16,776 nucleotides of DNA from Candidatus Saccharibacteria bacterium UBA1788 (GTDB taxonomy: Bacteria; Patescibacteriota; Saccharimonadia; Saccharimonadales; Saccharimonadaceae). The stretch is from contig DCGC01000023.1 of NCBI GenBank assembly GCA_002315165.1, positions 3,218 to 19,993 of the forward strand. The letters are read 5' to 3'. Positions within the stretch are counted from its first letter, which is position 1. Every line of letters starts with the position of its first letter. Of this stretch, positions 6,930 to 13,013 are shown piece after piece. The notes below the pieces were generated by a model. That model was given only the letters and a program-made list of their open reading frames with translations. It was not told the DNA's origin and searched no databases. A program made the position numbers and the translations under genes.

Positions 6930-7948
6930 TGAATCTTGTAGATATAGATAACAGGGAATTATGGGACAATTTTATTATTAGTCGCCCAGAATCAAATTTT
7001 CTCCAGTCTTGGGACTTTTATGATTTTCATCTTTCCCGCGGCAAACAAGTTATCCGCCGTGCCGTTCTTTCAAAAGACGGCACGATCATCGCCGCCTATG
7101 CTGGCGTTATCGAATCCGCCAAACGTGGTCGCTACATGGCTATCGCTGGCGGTCCAATCCTGGACTGGAAAGACAAAAAACTTGTCAAATTAGTATTTGA
7201 CGACATCAAATCCGAAGGCCTGAAACACAACTGCGTTTTCGTCCGTATTCGCCCCCAACTTGAACTATCAACCGACTCTCTCGCCCAAATGCGCCAGCTT
7301 GGACTTTCTCGCGCTCCAATGTACCTATCTGTCGAATATGCCGGCATCCTCAACCTAGAAAATTCCGAAGAAGAAATCCTTAAAAATGCCTCACAAGGCT
7401 TTCGTCGCAAATTGCGCAAGGCAGAAAAAGCCGATATCATAGTAGAAACTTCCACTAGTCCAAAAATCATTAAAACCTTTTACGAACTAGAAGTCGCCCA
7501 CGCTAAGCGTCAAGGCTTCGTAGCCTTCTCTGAAAGCTTCTTATCTAAACAATTTACCGCTTTCGCCAATCACAACGAAGCTATTATGTATATCGCTAAA
7601 AAAGGCGGGGAAATTTTAGCTATGAACTTCATGATTTTTTACGGCAACGAAGCCTCATATCACTATGGAGTTTCTTCTCCACTTGGCACTAAATATTCTG
7701 CCGCCCCTCTTCTTCACCTAGAAGCTATGCGCGAAGCTCGCGAACGCAACATCAAACGCTATAACCTCTGGGGGATTGTCGGTCCAGAAGAAACTAGCCA
7801 CCGTTTTTATGGTGTTTCCGAGTTTAAACGCAGCTTTGGTTGCTCCGAACTAAAATACACTCCAGCTCACGACCTAGTTCTAAACAAACGCAAATACCTC
7901 ATCACAAAAGTCATAGAGACCACTCGCAAAAAACTGCGCCACGTCTAA
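6929..7948 (+). CDS. FemAB/FemX-family aminoacyltransferase (copy 2)
   Basis: A 339-residue paralogue of the preceding gene, starting at a TAATG overlap. Shared blocks include PESNFLQS at 20-27, GGPILDW at 74-80, CVFVRIRPQL at 102-111, SQGFRRKLRKAEKADI at 155-170, NLWGI at 279-283, HRFYGVSEFKRSFG at 291-304 and TPAHDLVLNKRKYL at 311-324. By analogy with MurM/MurN and FemA/FemB pairs, two tandem FemAB proteins would add successive residues of an interpeptide bridge. Last gene of the envelope operon, followed directly by a terminator. Confidence 0.88.
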   Translation: MNLVDIDNRELWDNFIISRPESNFLQSWDFYDFHLSRGKQVIRRAVLSKDGTIIAAYAGVIESAKRGRYMAIAGGPILDWKDKKLVKLVFDDIKSEGLKHNCVFVRIRPQLELSTDSLAQMRQLGLSRAPMYLSVEYAGILNLENSEEEILKNASQGFRRKLRKAEKADIIVETSTSPKIIKTFYELEVAHAKRQGFVAFSESFLSKQFTAFANHNEAIMYIAKKGGEILAMNFMIFYGNEASYHYGVSSPLGTKYSAAPLLHLEAMREARERNIKRYNLWGIVGPEETSHRFYGVSEFKRSFGCSELKYTPAHDLVLNKRKYLITKVIETTRKKLRHV

Positions 7949-7952
7949 AAAT

Positions 7953-7976
7953 CCGCCCTTTTCGGGCGGTTTTTTT
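7953..7976 (+). terminator. Intrinsic terminator of the envelope operon
   Basis: CCGCCC (7953-7958) and GGGCGG (7964-7969) form the stem around TTTTC, followed by seven T. The T tract runs straight into the next promoter (TGC at 7978). Confidence 0.95.
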
Positions 7977-7977
7977 G

Positions 7978-7986
7978 TGCTATAAT
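7978..7986 (+). promoter_or_regulatory. Extended -10 promoter of the HdeD-like gene
   Basis: TGCTATAAT with TATAAT at 7981-7986 predicts a start near 7993 and a leader of about 37 nt. An AAAGGAG Shine-Dalgarno site lies before the ATG at 8030. The -35 region falls in the upstream terminator stem and is not recognisable. Confidence 0.75.
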
Positions 7987-8029
7987 AAACATAAGCACTT
8001 TATTTTTAATACCATAAAGGAGTTATATT

Positions 8030-8668
8030 ATGGCGCATATCAAACGTAAATATATCGACAGCCACTGGCTAGTCTTCTTTGTTGAGGGTGTCTTAGCCAT
8101 TTTGTTTGGATGGATTTCGCTTTTCCATTCTGGCGATAACACTTCTACCGTCCTCTCTCTCATCTCAATCTTCCTTCTTTGTCTTAGTATTGTCGAATTC
8201 ACAAACGCTCTTCATCGTGCCGCAAAAAACAATGGCTGGTTCGTCTCTGTTTTTATCGCCATGATTGATGCTATTGTTGCGCTCACTCTTTTGTTCACTC
8301 TCGAACAAAATTTCGCTTGGCATCTCCTAATCGTCGCCTCCTACACCCTCGTTCGTGGCGTTTGTGAGATTATCATGGCCTTCAAAACCACCGTTGACCC
8401 GACCGATCGTTTTATCTGGATTATCTGCGGAATGTGTGGCGCAATCATGGGTATCGTTACCTTTAACTCTGGCAATTTCGAAAGTTCCTTCTTTATCCGC
8501 TTCTTCGGTGCCTATCTCCTAGTCCTTGGCGTTTCTTGCCTCTTCTACTCCATGCACAACCGCAACCAAAAAATCGAAGACCACGTCGCTCGCGTCGAAG
8601 CTGCTAAAGAGAAGAAATCTAAAAAAGCAGCCAAGCCAGCCAAGAAGACCTCTACTAAAAAGAAATAA
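8030..8668 (+). CDS. DUF308/HdeD-like six-helix membrane protein with basic tail
   Basis: A 212-residue integral membrane protein. Hydrophobic helices are near 12-32, 40-60, 71-91, 97-117, 128-146 and 153-174, as in the DUF308/HdeD family; the only known role in that family is acid-stress protection in enterobacteria, and no reaction is known. The last 40 or so residues form a soluble Lys/Ala-rich tail (KKSKKAAKPAKK) that should face the cytoplasm and could bind RNA, DNA or acidic lipids. Family assignment rests on helix number and spacing, so it is moderately certain. It has its own promoter and a strong ribosome site. Confidence 0.7.
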   Translation: MAHIKRKYIDSHWLVFFVEGVLAILFGWISLFHSGDNTSTVLSLISIFLLCLSIVEFTNALHRAAKNNGWFVSVFIAMIDAIVALTLLFTLEQNFAWHLLIVASYTLVRGVCEIIMAFKTTVDPTDRFIWIICGMCGAIMGIVTFNSGNFESSFFIRFFGAYLLVLGVSCLFYSMHNRNQKIEDHVARVEAAKEKKSKKAAKPAKKTSTKKK

Positions 8669-8670
8669 TT

Positions 8671-8679
8671 TGCTATAAT
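8671..8679 (+). promoter_or_regulatory. Extended -10 promoter of galU
   Basis: TGCTATAAT (TATAAT at 8674-8679) lies 3 bases after the preceding stop. Predicted start near 8686, giving a leader of about 13 nt that begins just before the AAGGAG site at 8688-8693. Confidence 0.75.
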
Positions 8680-8698
8680 AAGGGCTCAAGGAGTACTT

Positions 8699-9574
8699 AT
8701 GAACTACAAATTACCAACCAAAGCTATTATTACCGACGCCGGTTTTGCTAGTCGTTTTTTGCCAATCACCAAAACTATTCCAAAATCCATGATTCCAATT
8801 GGCAACCGCCCAGTCATGCAACTAGTCGTTGAAGAGTGCGCCCAAGCCGGCATCGAAGAAATTATCATCGTCGCTACAAAAGAAGGCAAGCCTATTTACG
8901 AAGACTATTTCAACAACGCCGTTACCAACATCAAAAAACAACTTGCCTCACAAAACAAACAAGATCGTTACGCGCCTATCGAGAAGATTCTTAATCTCCC
9001 TAAAATCACAGTCATAACTCAAGACCCGTCCTACCCTTATGGCAATGGCTCCCCTATCGCCTCCGCTCGTGATTTCATCCGCAATGACGAAGCCTTCATT
9101 GTTGCCTACTCCGACGACGTCGTCTTTGGCGAATCTGCCGTTAAAGACCTAATCGAAGCCCATAAAGCCCACCCTGATGCCACCGCCATCATCGCAGGCC
9201 AAGTTGTTCCTCATGAAGAAATCAAAAAATACGCTTCTATCGATTACGACGAACAAACCATGATTCTTCACGGTCTAGTAGAAAAACCAAAACCAGAAGA
9301 AGCCGCCTCCGACCTCGCCTCATACGGACGTTACTTATTAACGCCAGAAATTTTCGCGCAACTCGACCCTAAAAACACCGGTCTCGACAACGAACTTTGG
9401 ACAGCAGATGCCATCGCTCGCCTTATTCCTACCGGCAAAGTTTATGTAGAGCGCACTCGTGGCACCTGGATGACTACTGGTGACCCTAAAAATTACGCTC
9501 TCGCAAACCTTAAATACACCTTAGATAACGAAACTTACTCCGAAGACGTTCGTGAATTCGTAAAAAATAATTAG
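8699..9574 (+). CDS. galU: UTP-glucose-1-phosphate uridylyltransferase-like enzyme
   Basis: A 291-residue nucleotidyltransferase that would make UDP-glucose from UTP and glucose-1-phosphate, the donor for glycosyltransferases such as the one at 51-1262. Visible: SRFLPITKTIPKSMIPIGNR at 18-37 with the conserved Lys25, VVEECAQAGI, YSDDV (metal-site Asp), GLVEKPKPEEA and ELWTADAI. The nucleotide-binding loop is unusual: DAGFASR where GalU normally has AGLGTR, and YGNGSPI where GLGHAV is common. Length is normal. A different sugar or nucleotide, as in RmlA/RfbA relatives, cannot be excluded, but the overall pattern is closest to GalU. Two small membrane protein genes follow closely. Confidence 0.88.
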   Translation: MNYKLPTKAIITDAGFASRFLPITKTIPKSMIPIGNRPVMQLVVEECAQAGIEEIIIVATKEGKPIYEDYFNNAVTNIKKQLASQNKQDRYAPIEKILNLPKITVITQDPSYPYGNGSPIASARDFIRNDEAFIVAYSDDVVFGESAVKDLIEAHKAHPDATAIIAGQVVPHEEIKKYASIDYDEQTMILHGLVEKPKPEEAASDLASYGRYLLTPEIFAQLDPKNTGLDNELWTADAIARLIPTGKVYVERTRGTWMTTGDPKNYALANLKYTLDNETYSEDVREFVKNN

Positions 9575-9585
9575 AAAGGACTTCT

Positions 9586-9837
9586 ATGACTATAGCTGAA
9601 TGGATCATAATGGTAATCCTATCGGTCACATTGATAATCTTCCTCATTCTCGGGATTATCCTTATTGCCAAACTTATCGGCATCACCAAAGAAGCCAAAA
9701 AAATCATTGCCACCGGTCAGTCCATTGCTGATAAGACCGACGACATCGTAGAAAACGTCAAAGATATGACGTCTATCGGCGGAGTCGTCAAGACCTTTAC
9801 CGATAAATACGTATCTAACACCCCAAAGAAAAAATAG
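9586..9837 (+). CDS. Small single-span membrane protein, DUF948-like
   Basis: An 83-residue protein with one N-terminal membrane helix near 5-30, followed by an amphipathic, charged helical segment (KEAKKIIATGQSIADKTDDI) and a KKK end. This resembles short DUF948/YtxG-type proteins, and the next gene resembles YtxH, a pairing known from Bacillus (ytxG-ytxH). An AGAAAGGA Shine-Dalgarno site precedes the ATG, 11 bases after galU. No reaction can be inferred. Confidence 0.75.
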   Translation: MTIAEWIIMVILSVTLIIFLILGIILIAKLIGITKEAKKIIATGQSIADKTDDIVENVKDMTSIGGVVKTFTDKYVSNTPKKK

Positions 9838-9839
9838 CT

Positions 9840-10022
9840 ATGACGAAGAAAAAATCCAATAAAAAGGGCTTGTTCTTACTAGGGGCTCTACTCGGTACGG
9901 TCGTAGGTGCTACCGCTGGATTCCTAACCGCTCCTAAATGCCCCGAAGAAACCAAAAAGCCAGAACCAACAAAAACCCCAAAGTCCACTAAAGGCAAGAA
10001 ACCAACCAACAAAAAGAAATAG
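9840..10022 (+). CDS. Small YtxH-like membrane protein with basic tail
   Basis: A 60-residue protein: a basic N-terminus (MTKKKSNKKG), a glycine/alanine-rich membrane segment (LFLLGALLGTVVGATAGFL, 11-29) ending in TAPK as in YtxH proteins, then a Pro/Lys/Thr-rich tail. It starts 2 bases after the previous stop and has no strong ribosome site, so it is probably translationally coupled. Function unknown; stress-related membrane scaffolding is suggested only by YtxH relatives. Confidence 0.75.
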   Translation: MTKKKSNKKGLFLLGALLGTVVGATAGFLTAPKCPEETKKPEPTKTPKSTKGKKPTNKKK

Positions 10023-10023
10023 T

Positions 10024-10052
10024 AGCTGGAGCCGCAAGGCTCTAGCTTCTTT
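10024..10052 (+). terminator. Intrinsic terminator after the YtxH-like gene
   Basis: AGCTGGAGCC (10024-10033) and GGCTCTAGCT (10038-10047) form a 10-bp stem with one G-U pair, closed by a GCAA tetraloop and followed by TCTTT. It abuts the dispersed element, which begins at about 10052. Confidence 0.85.
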
Positions 10053-10284
10053 CTAGCGGGCAAGGCAACGAACCGAGAACCTGCAGCTGAGATTAAGGCT
10101 ATATCTTTGCGGGTGGTTCGTAACTGCTTTGAGGGGGAGTTCGGAGGTTACGACCGAGATCTAGGAGCCGAAGCCCCGTGACGACGGGCGCGAAGGACTC
10201 CGACCCCGAAAAGTCAGTTACGAATCAGGACCCGCAATTACCAGTATCTGCATTAGAGAAATTCTTGTTGCCGGAGCGGGAAAG
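10052..10284 (+). ncRNA. Complete copy of a dispersed structured element (copy B), candidate non-coding RNA
   Basis: About 233 nt between the terminator and the secY promoter, without an open frame. Its 5' 71 nt match 16706-16776 (8 differences) and its last 43 nt match 1-43 (2 differences). Predicted helices: closing stem GGCAAC 10064-10069 with GTTGCC 10267-10272; hairpin CCTGCA 10080-10085 with TGCGGG 10108-10113, enclosing AGCT 10085-10088 with GGCT 10097-10100; a 20-bp long-range helix 10107-10126 with 10215-10237 (bulge AGG, one G-U); inner stems GGGG 10133-10136 with CCCC 10204-10207, TCGGAG 10141-10146 with CTCCGA 10198-10203, and a CCCGT/ACGGG hairpin at 10175-10188. Substitutions between copies keep pairs on the plus strand. 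It matches no RNA family that I recognise. A MITE-like DNA element is the alternative. Confidence 0.7.
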
Positions 10285-10297
10285 ACCACCAAAATTA

Positions 10298-10325
10298 TTG
10301 CCTAACCCCAATTCTGTGATATGAT
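10298..10325 (+). promoter_or_regulatory. secY promoter
   Basis: TTGCCT (10298-10303), a 16-base spacer and TATGAT (10320-10325), the latter preceded by TGA as an extended -10. Predicted start near 10332. The repeat element lies upstream of it and so is not part of the secY leader if this promoter is used. A GAGG site (10346-10349) precedes the ATG at 10355. Confidence 0.7.
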
Positions 10326-10354
10326 AGATAAAGCAATATTTAGTTGAGGTTTCC

Positions 10355-11776
10355 ATGCATTTCAAGACAATTTTCAAATCCCTGAAAAACAAAGATATGT
10401 TAAAACGTATCCTTATCGTTCTCAGTATTATCGCCGCCTACCGCATTCTTGCACACGTTCCAGTCCCGCTAGGTGAACCTGCAACTTTCAAGGAGGCTGT
10501 CGATAACCTCATCTCTCAATCCGACTTTGGCAATTTTATTAATCTTATTTCTGGTGGCGGTCTAACTTCTTTCTCAATTATCCTAGTTGGTCTCTCTCCA
10601 TATATTACCGCCTCTATCGTTGTTCAGCTTCTTACTAAAGCCATTCCGTCACTCGAAGAACTTTCCCAAGACGGCGAAACTGGCCGCCGTAAAATTAATC
10701 AATGGACCCGCGTTGCTGCTGTTCCGCTTGCCATCATCCAATCAATCACCTATATTTTTATTCTTTACAAATCCGTAGTCGCAGCCAACACCACCATTAC
10801 TACCGATCCTACCATGATGGAATGGGTTATCGCCGTAACAGCCATGACTGCCGGTTCAATCATCCTCATGTGGTTTGGCGAACTCATGACCGAACAGGGA
10901 ATTGGCAACGGCACTTCTATGCTCATCTTTGCTTCTATCATTTCCCAATTACCGACCACTCTTTCCAACCTCGGGACCAGTCTCTTTGACACTTCCGAAG
11001 GCTCGCTTTCTCTCTTTGGCTGGCTAAACCTGCCAGTAAACCCAACTGTTTTCTGGATTATGCTTGGCTTTTCTATTGCATTGCTCGTCGTCATCTATTT
11101 CCTCGTCAAACTCAACGAAGCGCAGCGCATCATCACCATCAACTACGCTAAACGCGTTCATGGCAACTCTTCCTATGGCGGCATTAAATCCATCTTGCCT
11201 ATCAAGCTTATCGCAGCTGGCGTTATCCCTGTCATTTTTGCAACCGCGTTTTTGTCTTTGCCGGCCCTAGTCGGACAATTCATCCAAACCGTCAATCCTG
11301 ACGCAACTATCGGCGCCACCCTCGTCAATCTTTTCACCGCTCCTAGCGCTTCTAATTTCTCATCACTCTATCCAGACGGCATCACTGCTCAATGGTTCGT
11401 CTACCCAGCTATCTACTTTATCTTGGTCATTTTGTTCACCTACTTCTATACTTCAATTATTTTCAACACCAACGAAATCGCCGACAATCTCCAAAAACAA
11501 GGTGCCTTTATTGAAGGCGTCCGTCCAGGCCTAAAAACTTCTAAGTTTCTCGCTAAAATTATCAATCGCCTAAATTTCTTCGGCGCTCTCGCTCTTGGCC
11601 TTATCGCCATGCTTCCGTTCATCACTGACTATGTTTTTATTCTAGTTTTAGGTTATCCTATTGGTCTCTCAATTTCGGGAACAGGTCTACTTATCGTGGT
11701 AACGGTGGCCCTCGAAAACCTCCGTTCGCTCGATTCTCGCGCGTTAATGGTAACTTATGATGACTATGGAAAATAG
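10355..11776 (+). CDS. secY: Protein translocase subunit SecY
   Basis: Channel-forming subunit of the SecYEG translocon in the cytoplasmic membrane, exporting unfolded proteins and inserting membrane proteins. The 473-residue protein has the expected series of about ten hydrophobic helices. Signature segments: a basic amphipathic N-terminus then the first helix (RILIVLSIIAAYR), ITASIVVQLLTKAIPSLEEL, DGETGRRKINQWTR before helix 3, EQGIGNGTSMLIFASII, and the cytoplasmic IRPG-type loop FIEGVRPGLKT. The C-terminus (SLDSRALMVTYDDYGK) overlaps the sortase start by 20 bases. Downstream order differs from the classical spc operon: no adk or map follows. Confidence 0.96.
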   Translation: MHFKTIFKSLKNKDMLKRILIVLSIIAAYRILAHVPVPLGEPATFKEAVDNLISQSDFGNFINLISGGGLTSFSIILVGLSPYITASIVVQLLTKAIPSLEELSQDGETGRRKINQWTRVAAVPLAIIQSITYIFILYKSVVAANTTITTDPTMMEWVIAVTAMTAGSIILMWFGELMTEQGIGNGTSMLIFASIISQLPTTLSNLGTSLFDTSEGSLSLFGWLNLPVNPTVFWIMLGFSIALLVVIYFLVKLNEAQRIITINYAKRVHGNSSYGGIKSILPIKLIAAGVIPVIFATAFLSLPALVGQFIQTVNPDATIGATLVNLFTAPSASNFSSLYPDGITAQWFVYPAIYFILVILFTYFYTSIIFNTNEIADNLQKQGAFIEGVRPGLKTSKFLAKIINRLNFFGALALGLIAMLPFITDYVFILVLGYPIGLSISGTGLLIVVTVALENLRSLDSRALMVTYDDYGK

Positions 11777-12515
11777 AAAACTAATAGAAGTTGACAAAAA
11801 ACTCAAAAATAAACCGCTCGCCCATCTCAAAGAGCATTTAGCAATCTACGGCTGGAAAAAACTCATCCCTAAAATCATCTGGGGAATAATCATTGCCCTT
11901 GCTGCCTTTTTCCTCATCAAAACCGCTATTTGGGAATATAACTACTATCAAAACCAAAAAGGAAAATCCCGCCCAGCCTCTGGCTATACCGAGCTAACCG
12001 AAACTCTCGACGAAACCACCCCTACTTCCCAACAAATCTCCGAGTATACAGTCCCAGCCGCCAATCCTCGCTACCTCACCATCGAAAAACTCGGAATCGC
12101 TAACGCCAGAATCCGCAAAGTCGGGCTTAAAGCTTCCACCAACCAAATCGACACTCCTAATAATATCTTTGACGCCGGTTGGTATTCTGGTTCTAGCTTG
12201 CCCGGCTCTGGTAAAACCGTCATTATTGACGGCCATAACGGTGGGCCTACCCAATCTGGCATCTTTAAAAACCTTCCAAGCTTAGCAACTGGCGACATTA
12301 TCACTATCGAAATCGGCAACGGAACTATTTTTAAGTACGCCGTCGTTGAAAACATTTCAATCCCTACCGATGAGGCTAACGAATATATGTCAAAAGCCCA
12401 AATTTCCCCAATCGTCGGCAAAGAATCTTTAACGCTCATCTCTTGCTCTGGCCAATGGAAAAACAAAACCTACGACCATCGCCAATTCGTCCGCGCTATT
12501 TTAATCGAAAGTTAA
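11757..12515 (+). CDS. Sortase family transpeptidase, membrane anchored
   Basis: A 252-residue sortase: an N-terminal basic region, one membrane helix near 37-57, a linker, and a sortase beta-barrel from about 105. The catalytic set is visible: His160 in IIDGHNGG, Cys230 in LTLISCSG (TLxTC type), and an Arg at 242 or 246 (HRQFVRA). Such enzymes cleave sorting signals of exported proteins and join them to the envelope. The TLISC site and the absence of class B/C features suggest a class E/F-like member, not a housekeeping SrtA. Three in-frame ATGs (11757, 11760, 11766) lie inside the end of secY; the exact start is unsure. Translation is probably coupled to secY, so transporter and sortase are made together. 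Confidence 0.9.
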   Translation: MMTMENRKLIEVDKKLKNKPLAHLKEHLAIYGWKKLIPKIIWGIIIALAAFFLIKTAIWEYNYYQNQKGKSRPASGYTELTETLDETTPTSQQISEYTVPAANPRYLTIEKLGIANARIRKVGLKASTNQIDTPNNIFDAGWYSGSSLPGSGKTVIIDGHNGGPTQSGIFKNLPSLATGDIITIEIGNGTIFKYAVVENISIPTDEANEYMSKAQISPIVGKESLTLISCSGQWKNKTYDHRQFVRAILIES

Positions 12516-12534
12516 TAAAAACGTCGCAAACCTC

Positions 12535-12563
12535 TTGAATTTTCTCTCTTTTTGTGCTACAAT
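12535..12563 (+). promoter_or_regulatory. Promoter of the infA-rpsI operon
   Basis: TTGAAT (12535-12540), a 17-base spacer and TACAAT (12558-12563) with an extended TGC. The start is expected near 12570, only about 7 bases before the infA ATG, and no Shine-Dalgarno site is present, so infA is nearly leaderless. No terminator is seen between the sortase stop and this promoter, so readthrough from secY is also possible. Confidence 0.8.
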
Positions 12564-12576
12564 AGATAAGTAATTT

Positions 12577-12801
12577 ATGGCTAGTCAAAAGGAAGTGATT
12601 AAACTCACCGGTAAAGTTGTTGAAGCTTTACCAAATACCCAATTTCGGGTTGAACTCGAGAATGGTCATATTATCATTGCGCACATGAGCGGAAAAATGC
12701 GCAAAAACTTTATCCGTCTTGTGCCTGGTGATAAGGTAGAAGTTGAGTTAACCCCTTACGATCTTACAAAGGGCAGAATCAGCTTCCGCCTCAAAGATTA
12801 G
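12577..12801 (+). CDS. infA: Translation initiation factor IF-1
   Basis: IF-1 binds the ribosomal A site during initiation. The 74-residue OB-fold protein shows the family pattern: IKLTGKVVEALPNTQFRVEL, GHIIIAHMSGKMRKNFIRLV and GDKVEVELTPYDLTKGRISF. Length is normal (about 72). It has a good promoter but almost no leader, and is followed at once by an 8-bp hairpin before rpmJ. Confidence 0.97.
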   Translation: MASQKEVIKLTGKVVEALPNTQFRVELENGHIIIAHMSGKMRKNFIRLVPGDKVEVELTPYDLTKGRISFRLKD

Positions 12802-12849
12802 ATGTTGTAGAAAATACAACATTTTCTGTGTCGTTGTAATTACCAACGA
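12802..12849 (+). promoter_or_regulatory. Two hairpins between infA and rpmJ (possible attenuator or operator)
   Basis: ATGTTGTA (12802-12809) and TACAACAT (12815-12822) form a perfect 8-bp stem starting right after the infA stop, followed by only three further T (12823-12825). TCGTTG (12831-12836) and CAACGA (12844-12849) form a second 6-bp stem around TAATTAC. The first is too weak in GC and T tract to be a certain terminator, so partial attenuation, RNA processing or protein binding are options. Confidence 0.5.
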
Positions 12850-12860
12850 TCTAATCTCTA

Positions 12861-12875
12861 TATCAACAATAATTA
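12861..12875 (+). repeat. 15-base leader motif shared by rpsJ and rpmJ (rpmJ copy)
   Basis: TATCAACAATAATTA is identical to 2420-2434 in the rpsJ leader. Here it lies 19 bases before the rpmJ ATG, directly before the GGAAAGGA ribosome site. Significance unknown. Confidence 0.6.
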
Positions 12876-12894
12876 GGAAAGGATTTTTAGCACC

Positions 12895-13011
12895 ATGAAG
12901 GTACGTGCCAGCGTGAAAAAAATCTCCCCTGATGACATCTTCGTTCGCAGAAAAGGCGTTCTTCGTGTCATCAACAAGAAAAAACCTAAAAATAAGCAAA
13001 GGCAGGGTTAA
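12895..13011 (+). CDS. rpmJ: 50S ribosomal protein L36, zinc-free form
   Basis: A 38-residue L36 of the large ribosomal subunit: MKVRASVKKI, then VRRKGVLRVI and a KNKQRQG end, all typical. The zinc-ribbon cysteines and histidine of the C+ form are absent (SPDDIF replaces the CxxC region), so this is a C- type that needs no zinc. A GGAAAGGA site precedes the ATG; the stop is 2 bases before rpsM. Confidence 0.96.
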   Translation: MKVRASVKKISPDDIFVRRKGVLRVINKKKPKNKQRQG

Positions 13012-13013
13012 AC

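Noticed and set aside
10052..10284. Group I intron, because the minus strand carries AAAGATATAG and AATTGCGGG, similar to intron S and P elements
   Set aside because: No R element or matching P7 partner for the S-like sequence is present, there are no split exons, and substitution wobbles fit the plus strand.
10052..10284. RNase P RNA, tmRNA, 6S RNA or a group II intron domain V
   Set aside because: Their conserved core strings (for example GAGGAAAGTCC of RNase P, the tRNA-like ends of tmRNA, the AGC/GTT domain V hairpin) are absent, and three copies in 17 kb do not fit a single-copy housekeeping RNA.
10049..10284. Transposon-type terminal inverted repeats (CTTTC...GAAAG) marking a MITE
   Set aside because: The left CTTTC is not present in copy C, and no target-site duplication is visible at the flanks; not supported, though not excluded.
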